Below, one piece after another: positions 9,391-17,501 of a stretch of DNA of 64,000 nucleotides. This DNA comes from Allobranchiibius sp. CTAmp26 (GTDB lineage Bacteria > Actinomycetota > Actinomycetes > Actinomycetales > Dermatophilaceae): the NCBI RefSeq assembly GCF_017565405.1, contig NZ_JAGEKR010000001.1:62001-126000 (forward strand), given 5' to 3'. The translations under genes and the position numbers were made by a program. Position 1 is the first letter of the stretch; the number at the start of each line of letters is the position of its first letter. The notes under the pieces were generated by a model. It was not told the origin of the DNA. It ran no database searches and was given only the letters and a program-made list of their open reading frames with translations.

Positions 9391-10252
9391 GCGGGCCCGC
9401 CCGCGCGCCGAGGACCGGGTGCGCAACGTCACCGTACGAGGCGTCACCGGCCGGGTATCGGTCCGGCCCGGCGTCGGCGCCTACACGGACCAAACGCCCT
9501 TGTTGCTCTGCAACGGCATCGGCACGAGCCTCGAGGCACTGCAGCCGCTGGTCGACGAGCTGCACCCCGACCGCGGGCTCGTGCGGTTCGACGTGCCCGG
9601 TGTCGGCGGCTCGCAGCTGCCGCCGTTCCCGTACACGATCGCCGGGTTGGCGTCCTGGGTGACCGCGCTCATGGCGAAGCTGGGCCATCGCCGGTTCGAC
9701 GTGCTGGGCCTCTCCTGGGGCGGCGGTCTCGCCCAGCAGCTGGCGGTGCAGGGTCCGCGCCGGGTACGCCGGGTGGTCCTGGTCGCCACCGGCACCGGGA
9801 CGCTGATGGTGCCGGCCCATCCGCGCGTGCTGCGGATCATGTCGACGCCGCAGCGCCACCGCGATCCCGCGTACGCCGCGAAGGTCGCGCCGCAGATCTA
9901 CGGCGGATCGATGCGCACCCATCCCGCCCGCGGGGCCGCGCTGCTGCACGGCGCCACCCGGTCGGGCTCCAAGCTCGGCTACTACTACCAACTGGCGGCG
10001 ATGACCGGCTGGACGAGCCTTCCGTTCCTGCGTCTGCTGCGGCAGCCCACCCTGGTGATGGGCGGCGACGACGATCCGATCATCCCGGTCGCCAACCCCA
10101 AGATGCAGGCCGCGCTGATCCCCCATTCGCAGCTGCACATCTACCACGGCGGACACCTCGGCATCCTGACCGAGGCCGACGCCCTCGCTCCCGTCATCGA
10201 CACGTTCCTCGACGGCCGCGACCTGGACGGCGGGAGTACCCCGGATGAGTGA
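9380..10252 (+). CDS. phaZ: Intracellular PHA depolymerase-like alpha/beta hydrolase
   Basis: A 290-residue alpha/beta hydrolase resembling the intracellular medium-chain PHA depolymerases found beside phaC in pseudomonads. It has NGIGTSLEALQP near the oxyanion strand, a nucleophile elbow GLSWGGG with Ser at 112, an acid segment GGDDDPIIP, and a His in HGGHLGILTE. It would mobilise stored polymer to hydroxy acids. It overlaps the end of phaC by 11 bp and the next gene by 8 bp, so the operon is tightly coupled. A general esterase remains possible, but position and motifs favour depolymerase. Confidence 0.8.
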   Translation: MTAERARPRAEDRVRNVTVRGVTGRVSVRPGVGAYTDQTPLLLCNGIGTSLEALQPLVDELHPDRGLVRFDVPGVGGSQLPPFPYTIAGLASWVTALMAKLGHRRFDVLGLSWGGGLAQQLAVQGPRRVRRVVLVATGTGTLMVPAHPRVLRIMSTPQRHRDPAYAAKVAPQIYGGSMRTHPARGAALLHGATRSGSKLGYYYQLAAMTGWTSLPFLRLLRQPTLVMGGDDDPIIPVANPKMQAALIPHSQLHIYHGGHLGILTEADALAPVIDTFLDGRDLDGGSTPDE

Positions 10253-11447
10253 CGAGGAGGAGGACCTGGCGCTCGAGGACTCCCCGTTCTCGGACTTCCT
10301 CGGCTTCGAGCTGCTGCTCGATGACGAGGACCGCGACCTGCTCACCCGCGTGCACGCGTTCATGACCCGCGAGGTCGAGCCCGTCATCAACGACTACTGG
10401 ACGCGCGCGGCGTTCCCGCATGACCTGCTCCCCGGTATCGCCAGACTTGGCATCGCCGGTCTGGCGTACGACGGGCCCGGCTGCCCGAACCGCGGAGCCC
10501 TGGTCGACGGGATGGTCGCCATGGAACTCGGCCGGGTGGACCCCTCGATCGCGACGTTCATGGGCGTACACGGCGGGCTGGCCATGGGGTCGATCCAGCT
10601 GTGCGGCTCGCAGGAGCAGCGCGAGCGCTGGTTGCCGGCGATGGCCAGGCTGGAGCTGATCGGCGCGTTCGGGCTGACCGAGCCGGACGTCGGCTCGGCG
10701 ATCTCGGCAGGTCTCGCCACGAGCGCTCGGCGCGACGGGGACGAGTGGGTCCTGAACGGCGAGAAGAAATGGATCGGCAACGCGGCGTTCGCCGACCTGG
10801 TCGTGATCTGGGCGCGCGACGAAGCTGACGAGCAGGTCAAGGGCTTTGTCGTCGAGAAGGGTGCCGACGGGATGACCTTCGACAAGCAGGAGGACAAGAT
10901 CGCTCTGCGCGTGGTGCAGAACGCCGCGATCCACCTGCACGACGTCCGCGTCCCCGAGGCCGACCGACTGCAGAACGCGACGAGCTTCCGCTCCACCGCC
11001 GATGTGCTGCGGGTGACCCGGATGAGCGTGGCGTGGCAAGCGGCGGGTTGTGCCCGCGGCGCGTTCGAGCATGCGCTGCGCTACACCACCGCCCGCGAGC
11101 AGTTCGGCCGGCCGATCTCCTCGTTCCAGATGGTGCAGGACCTGCTGGTGAAGATGCTGAGCAACGTCACTGCCTCTACGGCCATGAACGTGCGCGCGTC
11201 GCAGCTGCAGGACCTGGGTCTGTTGAAGGACGAACACGCATCACTCTGCAAGGCCCACGCGACGGTGCGGATGCGCGAGGCCGTCGGTTGGGCGCGCGAG
11301 GTGCTCGGCGGCAACGGCATCCTGCTCGAACATCACGTCGGGCGGTTCGTCGCCGACGCCGAGGCCATCTACTCCTACGAGGGCACTCGTGAGATCAACA
11401 CGTTGATCGTGGGCCGAGCCATCACCGGCGAGAGCGCCTTCGTCTGA
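10245..11447 (+). CDS. Acyl-CoA dehydrogenase (glutaryl-CoA dehydrogenase-like subgroup)
   Basis: A 400-residue FAD enzyme introducing the 2,3 double bond in an acyl-CoA. FAD and substrate segments are recognisable: FGLTEPDVGSA near 143-153, GEKKWIGNA near 172, the REQFGRPISSFQ helix, and the catalytic glutamate in YEGTREIN (Glu379). The ending NTLIVGRAITG is typical of the glutaryl-CoA dehydrogenase-like subgroup. It is the last gene of the ligase-phaC-phaZ-dehydrogenase operon. It may feed enoyl-CoA towards beta-oxidation or hydroxyacyl-CoA supply; the exact substrate is unresolved. Confidence 0.9.
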   Translation: MSDEEEDLALEDSPFSDFLGFELLLDDEDRDLLTRVHAFMTREVEPVINDYWTRAAFPHDLLPGIARLGIAGLAYDGPGCPNRGALVDGMVAMELGRVDPSIATFMGVHGGLAMGSIQLCGSQEQRERWLPAMARLELIGAFGLTEPDVGSAISAGLATSARRDGDEWVLNGEKKWIGNAAFADLVVIWARDEADEQVKGFVVEKGADGMTFDKQEDKIALRVVQNAAIHLHDVRVPEADRLQNATSFRSTADVLRVTRMSVAWQAAGCARGAFEHALRYTTAREQFGRPISSFQMVQDLLVKMLSNVTASTAMNVRASQLQDLGLLKDEHASLCKAHATVRMREAVGWAREVLGGNGILLEHHVGRFVADAEAIYSYEGTREINTLIVGRAITGESAFV

Positions 11448-11463
11448 CCCGCTTCTCGTGGGA

Positions 11464-11521
11464 CGAGATGTCATTTCCGGACGGTCCGACCGACGAAACA
11501 CCCTCACCAATCGACATCTCG
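11464..11521. repeat. Inverted repeat between the PHA operon and the broken methyltransferase
   Basis: Perfect 9-bp arms, CGAGATGTC at 11464-11472 and GACATCTCG at 11513-11521, are 40 bp apart, with a smaller GGAC/GTCC dyad inside. It starts 16 bp after the acyl-CoA dehydrogenase stop, so it could be a terminator-like RNA structure. There is no T tract. The function is uncertain. Confidence 0.3.
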
Positions 11522-11551
11522 ACGCAGTGGTGCGCAGGACAGGATGGAGCG

Positions 11552-12169
11552 ATGGCAGACGACTGGCCCGCCGGCTTCTTCGATCGCCAGGACCGCGGCG
11601 ACGACGCCGACTTCTACGGACCGCCGCGCCTGGTCACCCATATCGACGACGGCGCGATCGCAGCAGTCACCGAGCTGTACGACGAGCTGGGGGTGCCGGA
11701 CGGCCGGGTCCTGGACCTGATGTCGTCCTGGGTGTCCCACCTGTCCAAGAAGCCCAGCGGTGGGCTGGTCGCGCTGGGGATGAATGCCGTTGAGTTGCGG
11801 GCGAACCCGCTCGCGGACCAGGTCGTTGTTCAGGACCTCAACCTCGATCCGCAGTTACCGTTCGGGGACGCGTCCTTCGACGCGGTGATCTGCTGCGTCT
11901 CCATCGACTACCTCGTTCATCCGGTCGAGGTGCTGCGCGAAGCGTCTCGGGTGTTGCGGCCCGGTGGAGTAGTGGTGCTCACCTTCAGTAACCGGTGCTT
12001 CCCGACCAAAGCGGTCCACGGGTGGCTTGCCACCGACGAGGACGGACGCGTGGAGATCGTCCGCTAGTACCTGCAGCAGGCCGGTTTCGACGCCGTCTCG
12101 ACAGCGTTGCGGACCGAGCCGCAATGGGGGTCCGATCCGCTGTACGGCGCGTGGGCTCGGTGCGTCTGA
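11552..12169 (+). pseudogene. Class I SAM-dependent methyltransferase interrupted by an in-frame amber codon
   Basis: From the ATG at 11552 the frame encodes a methyltransferase-type protein: motif I region GRVLDLMSSWVSHL, DLNLDPQLPFGDASFDAVIC, then VLREASRVLRPGGVVVLTFSNR. A TAG at 12065-12067 stops it after 171 residues. The same frame then reads on for 33 sensible residues (YLQQAGFDAV...GAWARCV) to a TGA at 12167-12169, giving a normal C-terminus for this family, including the usual late aromatic segment around PQWGSDPLYG. A single base change (for example GAG or CAG to TAG) would explain it. It is either a recent nonsense allele or a sequencing error; the truncated product would lack its last strand. 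Confidence 0.75.
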
Positions 12170-12192
12170 GCCGATGCAGAGCGGAGTCCTGG

Positions 12193-12699
12193 TCAGCCGG
12201 CTCGGGTGACCGTGATCGTCGGAGGCTCGGCCAGGCTCTGTCCGACGACGCAGTAGCGCTCGGCGAGCTCGCCCAGCTTCTTCAGTGCCTCGTCGTCGGC
12301 GTCGGTGTCGAGGCGGGCGGTGATCACCAACCCCTGGATGCCGACCGGGGCCTCGCGAGACACACCGAGGGTGCCCCGCGCGTCGAAGCTCGCGATCGCG
12401 CTGAGCTGGGCCCGCCGCACCTCGATGCCGAGGGCGGTCGCGACGCTGCGCAGGGTCACCCCGGCGCAGGCGAGCACCGCTTGCAGCAGCATGTCGCCGG
12501 AGCACGCGTCAGACCCGTCACCGCCGGTCGCCTCGTGCAGACCGGCCCGCACGGGACCGGCCCAGCCGCTCACGCTCGCCGTGATGCCCCCGTCGGAGAA
12601 ATCGCCCTCCGCGTGCACCGGTGTCACCGCCGCGGCGGGGTCGTCACGGTACTTCTTCTTCAACGGCGACTGGAGCTCTCGTAGATCCTCTGCGTTCAT
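12193..12699 (-). CDS. OsmC/Ohr family protein
   Basis: A 168-residue OsmC-fold protein. The family has two conserved cysteines used for thiol-dependent peroxide reduction: one in the helix GDMLLQAVLACAGVTL and one in ERYCVVGQSL near the C-terminus, both present. A further Cys sits just before the first. The short N-terminus (MNAEDLRELQ) from the ATG at 12699 fits the subfamily better than the longer open frame. It likely detoxifies organic hydroperoxides in the cytosol. It converges on the methyltransferase remnant and diverges from the SDR gene at 12813. Confidence 0.85.
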   Translation of the reverse strand: MNAEDLRELQSPLKKKYRDDPAAAVTPVHAEGDFSDGGITASVSGWAGPVRAGLHEATGGDGSDACSGDMLLQAVLACAGVTLRSVATALGIEVRRAQLSAIASFDARGTLGVSREAPVGIQGLVITARLDTDADDEALKKLGELAERYCVVGQSLAEPPTITVTRAG

Positions 12700-12812
12700 G
12701 GGCACAGCATCGCCTTGTCGCAGTCGCACCGCTAGTCCTGCCGATCTCTGGGCCTGGTGCCGTACGTCGTGTGCCATCAGCGACCGGGCGTGCCGAGTCG
12801 CATAGTGGGGAC

Positions 12813-13559
12813 ATGACTTCCCAGCGACCACAACGCGAGGAACGGCTCGACGGTCAGGTGGCTCTGGTGACGGGAGGCAGCCGGGGCATCGGGTTCGCCG
12901 CCGCCCGCGGGCTGGGGATGGGCGCCGCGACCGTGGTCATTGTCGGCCGCAGTGAGGACTCTGCCGATGCAGCGGCCGCGACGCTGGTGGCGGACGGAAT
13001 CGACGCACTCGGGGTCGGCTGCGACGTCGGTGACGCCGATGCGGTGCGCGCGCTGCCGGGGCGGCTGGGCCCCCTCGCCGCGGTCGACATCCTCGTGTGC
13101 GCGGCCGGGGTGATGAGCGAGCGCACTGCCAAGACGCTGCGGACCAGCGAGACCGAGTGGCGCCGTGTGATGTCGGTCGACCTCGACGGGGTATGGCGGA
13201 CGTTCGCGGCGTTCGTCCCGGGCATGGTCGAACGACGGCACGGCCGGGTCATCGCGGTGAGCGCCTGCCTGGGTCGGATGAGCGGCCCGGGCAACGCCGG
13301 TGGTCTGGCGCCGTACCGCGTGGCGAAGGCCGGCGTGAACGCCCTGGTGCGCAATCTCGCCCACGAACAGGGCATGGGGATGCGAGGCGTGCTCGTGGAC
13401 GCGACCTGCCCCGGCCACTGCAGCACCGACATGGGCGGACCCGACGCGCCGCGCTCCGCGGAGCAGGGAGCCGCGACCGCCGTGTGGTTGGCCGGTCGGT
13501 CCGCCGACGGCGCGGTGACGGGCGTGCTGTGGGAGGACCGTGAGGTCGTCCCCTGGTAA
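12813..13559 (+). CDS. Short-chain dehydrogenase/reductase
   Basis: A 248-residue classical SDR. The cofactor motif TGGSRGIG is at 20-27, CAAG (for NNAG) at 96-99, the catalytic Ser150 in VSACLG, and YRVAK gives Tyr168 and Lys172. The cofactor preference is not evident. The ATG at 12813 follows a CATAGT hexamer by six bases and a weak GGGG, so a leaderless or nearly leaderless transcript is possible. It is a solitary gene; the substrate is unknown. Confidence 0.88.
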   Translation: MTSQRPQREERLDGQVALVTGGSRGIGFAAARGLGMGAATVVIVGRSEDSADAAAATLVADGIDALGVGCDVGDADAVRALPGRLGPLAAVDILVCAAGVMSERTAKTLRTSETEWRRVMSVDLDGVWRTFAAFVPGMVERRHGRVIAVSACLGRMSGPGNAGGLAPYRVAKAGVNALVRNLAHEQGMGMRGVLVDATCPGHCSTDMGGPDAPRSAEQGAATAVWLAGRSADGAVTGVLWEDREVVPW

Positions 13560-13645
13560 GGCATCGCCCACTTATCGGGAGTTGCCGCATCATCACGGGC
13601 GGATCTCGTTAGGTTGAGGCGAAACCGCCGAGCGAGGGGTGCGCC

Positions 13646-14284
13646 ATGGCCATCGATGCGAGTCGCTTCTACGAGGCCGCGCCGCGGACGGAGTGGGTGC
13701 TCACGTTCGAGGGGGCGCTCGCCCACTTCGCCTGTCCCGACCCGATAGCCCGGGTCGAGTTCGCCCGGCAGGTGGTAGCGGCGGCCGGCGACGAGTTGTC
13801 TCCGGATCTGGAGCTGCGCGGCGGCGGCGTGACCGTCCGGCTGGCAGCCACGTTCGAAGCGGGTGGTCTCCCGGACCCCGCAGCCGATGTGGCGCCACGC
13901 ATCTCGGCCGTCGCGAAAGAGCTTGGTCTGCGTGCCGATCCATCCCATCTTCAGACGATTCAGATCGCGGTCGACGGTGGGTCCGGCGCGGTGCCGTTCT
14001 GGCAGGCGGTGACGGGGTACGAGCGCCCGGAGGACGCCGACCTCATCGACCCGCTCCGGCGTGCCCCGGGTGTGTGGAACCAGGCCGTCAACGACGATCG
14101 CGAGGCACCGGCGCGGCTGCACATCGACATCTCCGTCTCGAAGGCGGAGGCACCACGGCGCATCGCGGCTGCGTTGGAGGCGGGCGGCCGAGTGGTCGAT
14201 GACCGGTTCGCCCCGCAGTGGACCACCCTGGCCGACCCGGACGGCAATCTCGTCGACATCGCGGCCTGGCCCGACCTGCCCTGA
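13646..14284 (+). CDS. Pterin-carbinolamine-dehydratase-like / VOC two-domain protein
   Basis: A 212-residue fusion. Residues about 5-98 follow the 4a-hydroxytetrahydrobiopterin dehydratase pattern (TFEGALAHFACPDPIARVEF..., then VTVRLAATFEAGGLPDP, then DVAPRISAVAKELGL). Residues about 103-212 form a vicinal-oxygen-chelate (glyoxalase) domain ending in FAPQWTTLADPDGNLVDIA. The paired histidines that define active dehydratases (HHPD) are absent; the position reads DELSPDLEL. The first domain is therefore probably not catalytic. A GAGGGG ribosome site precedes the ATG. Such fusions are familiar in actinobacteria, but I know of no defined function. Confidence 0.72.
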   Translation: MAIDASRFYEAAPRTEWVLTFEGALAHFACPDPIARVEFARQVVAAAGDELSPDLELRGGGVTVRLAATFEAGGLPDPAADVAPRISAVAKELGLRADPSHLQTIQIAVDGGSGAVPFWQAVTGYERPEDADLIDPLRRAPGVWNQAVNDDREAPARLHIDISVSKAEAPRRIAAALEAGGRVVDDRFAPQWTTLADPDGNLVDIAAWPDLP

Positions 14285-14311
14285 CCGTTCAGGCGGCCCC
14301 GGACTTCGGCG

Positions 14312-15163
14312 TCAGGCCTGAGACTGCGCCGCGAGGTAGTCACGCAGCGAGGTCGGCGCGGTGCCGGTGACGTCGCGCACCGCCGTACTCAGCGCGGCCA
14401 GCTCGCCGGACGCGATGGCGGTGTAGGTGCTGACCCAGGCGTCGTACTGCCATTGCGGCGCCGGCCATTTCCTGCGGGACGCGTACGCCTCGTCGATCGT
14501 CTCGTCGTGGAACCGAACGGTGCGCCCCGTTGCCCGGCCGACGATGTCCGCGACCTCCGCGAGCGTCAGCGCCTCCGGACCGGTGAGGTCGTAGGTGCGC
14601 CGAGCATGTTTCTCGGGAGCCTGCAGGACGCGCGCGGCCACCCGCGCGACATCGGCACGGGTGACCGCCGCCACCCTGCCGTCGCCGGCCGGCCCGCGGA
14701 TCACCCCGTCGTCGCCGGGCAGGCTGGACAGGAAGTCGATGTAGAAGCTGTCCCGCAGGAAGGTCCAACTCATCCCCGAGCCCTCGATGTGCTGCTCGGT
14801 CGCCGCGTGGGTCCGCGACAGAGTGAAGACGGCATCCGGCGCGGCGCCCTGGAACGAGGTGTAGACGATGTGCCGCACCCCGGCGGCAGCCGCAGCGTCG
14901 ACGAAGGTCCGGTGCTGCTCCAAGCGGCCCGCGCTCTCAGCCGCCGACACCATCAGGAGGACCTCGACGCCGTCCATCGCGCGACGGGCACCCTCGCCGT
15001 CGGCGTAGTCGACGGGACGGCTCTGCGCGTTCGGCAGCCGGGGAGCCCGACCGACGTCACGGGCCAGGAGGACCTGGGCCACTCCGGCGTCCGCCAGCAG
15101 GGCAGCGACCGCCCCACCCACGTAACCGGTCACTCCTGTAACGGCGATCCGCGCGGTGCCCAT
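14312..15163 (-). CDS. NmrA-like NAD(P)-binding oxidoreductase/sensor
   Basis: A 283-residue atypical SDR of the NmrA/QorB type. The N-terminal Rossmann motif VTGVTGYVGGAVA is at about 8-20, VRHIVYTSFQGA follows the fourth strand, and there is no YxxxK catalytic pair where a classical SDR would have one. Members either reduce quinones or sense redox state through NADP(H). The ending TAPTSLRDYLAAQ is standard for the family. It is the only gene on this strand between the VOC fusion and the monooxygenase remnant. Confidence 0.85.
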   Translation of the reverse strand: MGTARIAVTGVTGYVGGAVAALLADAGVAQVLLARDVGRAPRLPNAQSRPVDYADGEGARRAMDGVEVLLMVSAAESAGRLEQHRTFVDAAAAAGVRHIVYTSFQGAAPDAVFTLSRTHAATEQHIEGSGMSWTFLRDSFYIDFLSSLPGDDGVIRGPAGDGRVAAVTRADVARVAARVLQAPEKHARRTYDLTGPEALTLAEVADIVGRATGRTVRFHDETIDEAYASRRKWPAPQWQYDAWVSTYTAIASGELAALSTAVRDVTGTAPTSLRDYLAAQSQA

Positions 15164-15235
15164 CCACTCTCCTGACGTCGTCTCGGTGAATGGCGGGGGC
15201 GCCCGCCTACGTGCAGTCCTACCCGCGCCCGGCCG

Positions 15236-16197
15236 TCACCGCAACGACGGCGTGCGTTGCCCCACCGGCGAGTCGGAGTCATCCGCGAGGTGATCTGCCG
15301 AGGCGAGCGGGACCGGGGCGAACATCTCCGGCTCATGCTGCGGCTCCAGCGCGGTCGGACCGTAGAGCCAGTCGATGAAGGACCAGTCACGGGTGTCCCG
15401 CCCACGCAGCAGTGCGTTGCGTTGCTCGCGCGCCAACCCGTCCAGGTGCCACAGTCGGCCCCACGCGCGCGACGTGGAGACCACCCGGCGGCAGTGCTCG
15501 GGGCGCACCGCCTCGTACGCCGCGAACGCACCTGCCCAGTCGACCGATTCGTCGCGAGCGCGGTGACGGGCGACCTGCTCGCCGAGCACCCAGCCGTCCT
15601 CGATCGCCATGATCGCGCCCTGCGCGATGTACTGCAGTGGCGGATGCGCCGAGTCGCCGAGCAGCGCGATGTTGCCATGGACCCAGTGCATGATCGGGTC
15701 GCGGTCGTACATCCGCCACCACTTGTCGCGCCACATGAACGGCAGCCCGTCCCGCACGAAGTCGCAGGTACGCGCGAACGCCGCGTCCAGCTCGTCAGGT
15801 GTGCCCCAGTCCGACTCCCCCGCAAGGGCTTTCGGCGACTCGAAGACTGCGACCTGGTTGAGCAGCTCACCGCCGCGCAACCCGTAGTGCACGAAGTGGC
15901 AGCCGGGGCCGACATAGACGACGACCTCGCTCAGGTCGACGTTCGCGACCCGCGCCTCGGTGGCCGGCACCGTGCCGCGGTAGGCGACGTACGCCGAGGA
16001 GACCGGCTCGTCGTCGAACGAGACACGGGCACCCGACGCGGTGTTCTACCCGACCACCTTCTGCGAGTGCACCAGCTCGACACCCGCGCGTTCGCAGGCC
16101 CGCAGGAACATCCCGTGCAGGTCGCTGCGGTGGATCACCATGTACGGGAAGCCGTAGCGCTCCTCCAGGGCGCGCAGGTCCAGCCGGACACGAATTT
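15236..16197 (-). pseudogene. Decayed FAD-dependent aromatic monooxygenase (salicylate/3-hydroxybenzoate hydroxylase type)
   Basis: This is the C-terminal three quarters of a flavoprotein hydroxylase on the minus strand. The segment RYGFPYMVIHRSDLHGMFL (from about 16160) leads into a TAG at 16046-16048. The same frame then resumes as NTASGARVSFDDEPVSSAYV and continues through AYRGTVP, the second FAD motif GNIALLGDSAHPPLQY, to a stop at 15236. Relatives have several dozen extra residues between the HSQKVVG and EPVSSAYVAYRGTVP segments, so an internal deletion accompanies the stop. The N-terminal dinucleotide-binding GXGXXG part is missing, replaced at about 16190 by an oppositely oriented hydrolase fragment. 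It cannot make a working enzyme. Confidence 0.8.
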
Positions 16198-16581
16198 CAT
16201 CATGCGGCTGTGGGACGAGGCACCCGGCGGCGCGCGCCAGCTCGTGACGACCGGTTTCCTCAAGGCATCGCATCGCGAGCTAGACGATCGGACAACGGAT
16301 GGCAATCCGTATCACCCGCACACCCGTGCGGTACCGGTCGAACCCGGCAGCGTGGAGGAGTACGTCCTGCGGCTCTACCCGTTCGCGACGACGTTCCGGC
16401 CCGGCCACCGCCTCGTGGTCGAACTGTCGAACGATGAGCCGTTGGCGGACGCACACAACGCGCTGCTGCCACCGGACGCGTTCCACCTGCCGGTGGGTCG
16501 CCCGGTGACCCACAAGATCTACCGCGACACCACCCACCCGTCCCGGCTCGTCCTACCGCTCACCACCGGCCGTGAACGCCG
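16187..16581 (+). pseudogene. C-terminal fragment of a CocE/NonD (X-Pro dipeptidyl-peptidase C-domain) hydrolase
   Basis: The plus strand from about 16187 reads DTNFIMRLWDEAPGGARQLV, GFLKASHRELD, YHPHTRAVPVEPGSVEEYVL and FRPGHRLVVELSNDEP. This is the beta-jelly-roll C-terminal domain of CocE/PepX-type acylases and peptidases. There is no start codon, no catalytic alpha/beta hydrolase domain and no proper stop; the frame runs on into the antisense of the next gene. It abuts the monooxygenase fragment head to head at about 16190. It is a relic of a rearrangement joining two unrelated genes. Confidence 0.78.
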
Positions 16582-16617
16582 GAACGGCCGCCCTCCGGTA
16601 CGGAAGGGCGGCCGTTC
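16582..16617 (-). terminator. Hairpin terminator after the secreted-protein gene
   Basis: A perfect 13-bp stem, GAACGGCCGCCCT (16582-16594) with AGGGCGGCCGTTC (16605-16617), closes a 10-base loop. It lies 13 bp beyond the stop of the minus-strand gene ending at 16631. There is no U tract, as is common for actinobacterial terminators. Confidence 0.75.
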
Positions 16618-16630
16618 GGCGTGTGCTGTG

Positions 16631-17380
16631 TCAGCGGGTCGAGGTCGGGCTCGTGCTCCCCCAGATGGTTGCGCTCTCCTTGTAGACGACGCGGTACTCG
16701 CGCGTCTGCGAGGTCGTGTACGTGTAGCTGTAGGTGCCGGTCGAGTTGGCGACCACGTTCTTCAGGCCCGTCCAGGTCGTCCCGCCGACGGGGCGGTACT
16801 GGATGACACCGGTCTCACCGACGTACGGGATGTTCTCGTCCAGGCTCGTGGCGTAGCGGATGACGCGGGTGTTCAGCGTCGTCTTGCCGCTGGCGCGGGA
16901 GGTGTTGAGGCCCGCGTAGGACACCACCTTGACCGTGGTCTTCGGCGCGCTCTGGGTGTAGACGTGGTTGTCGCCGTCGATGGCCACCCAGCCGTTCCAG
17001 GTCCGCGTGCCGAGGCTGGAAAAGGAGTACAGGTACCACGTGCCGGACGGGGAACCCTCGAAGGTGATGCCGTCGTCGGAGTCGTTCAGATCCGGCCCGG
17101 TGTACCAAAGGGCCTTGAGGCCGTCCTTCGACGCACAGTCGCCGGTGGCCTTCACCGGGATGTCCGTCTCGAACTTGCCGATACGGGCCGTGGTGGGCAC
17201 GACCAGGTTGCAGCTGCCGGACGGCGCGACGGCGTCGGTGGGCTGCATGTGGGCCGCGGCGCGCAACCAGGTGCGCTGGTTGGCCTGTCGGACGGGCGAT
17301 GCGCCGGCGGGAGCGGCGACGGCCACTCCGACGGCGGCGATGAGCGGTACGGCGGCAATGGCGGTGAGACGTCGAGACAT
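16631..17380 (-). CDS. Secreted protein of unknown function
   Basis: A 249-residue protein with a Sec signal peptide (MSRRLTAIAAVPLIAAVGVAVAAPAGA) and probable cleavage after ASPA-like residues near 28. Two Cys near residues 57 and 82 (GSCNLVV, TGDCASK) could form a disulfide. The rest is rich in Thr, Ser, Tyr and Gly and looks all-beta, with repeated short strands such as TVKVVSYAG and TYSYTYTTSQTREYRVVY, like fibronectin/Ig-type domains. There is no enzyme motif. The start at 17380 follows AAAGAGC. It is monocistronic with its own terminator. The role is unknown, probably cell surface or extracellular. Confidence 0.75.
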   Translation of the reverse strand: MSRRLTAIAAVPLIAAVGVAVAAPAGASPVRQANQRTWLRAAAHMQPTDAVAPSGSCNLVVPTTARIGKFETDIPVKATGDCASKDGLKALWYTGPDLNDSDDGITFEGSPSGTWYLYSFSSLGTRTWNGWVAIDGDNHVYTQSAPKTTVKVVSYAGLNTSRASGKTTLNTRVIRYATSLDENIPYVGETGVIQYRPVGGTTWTGLKNVVANSTGTYSYTYTTSQTREYRVVYKESATIWGSTSPTSTR

Positions 17381-17501
17381 AAAGAGTTCAGCTCTTTCTA
17401 TGAGAGGCGCGGCCCCCTGTTGGCGCGCTGAACGGATCCTAAGCAGATCCTGAGCGTCGTCGGCGGCTGCGGCGGCCCCGTCACCCAATCGTCACCTTCG
17501 G

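Noticed and set aside
7249..9447. Open frame of over 730 codons opposite phaC
   Set aside because: Mirror frame of the PHA synthase; low-complexity Arg/Gly/Val composition and no ribosome site.
11552..16048. Reassignment or suppression of TAG, because two genes are interrupted by it
   Set aside because: kup and other genes here end naturally in TAG, and the monooxygenase also has a deletion and a missing N-terminus, so ordinary gene decay is enough.
15257..17431. A single 724-codon plus-strand protein spanning the junction region
   Set aside because: Only the short segment at 16187-16581 resembles a protein family; both flanks are antisense of the monooxygenase remnant and the secreted-protein gene.
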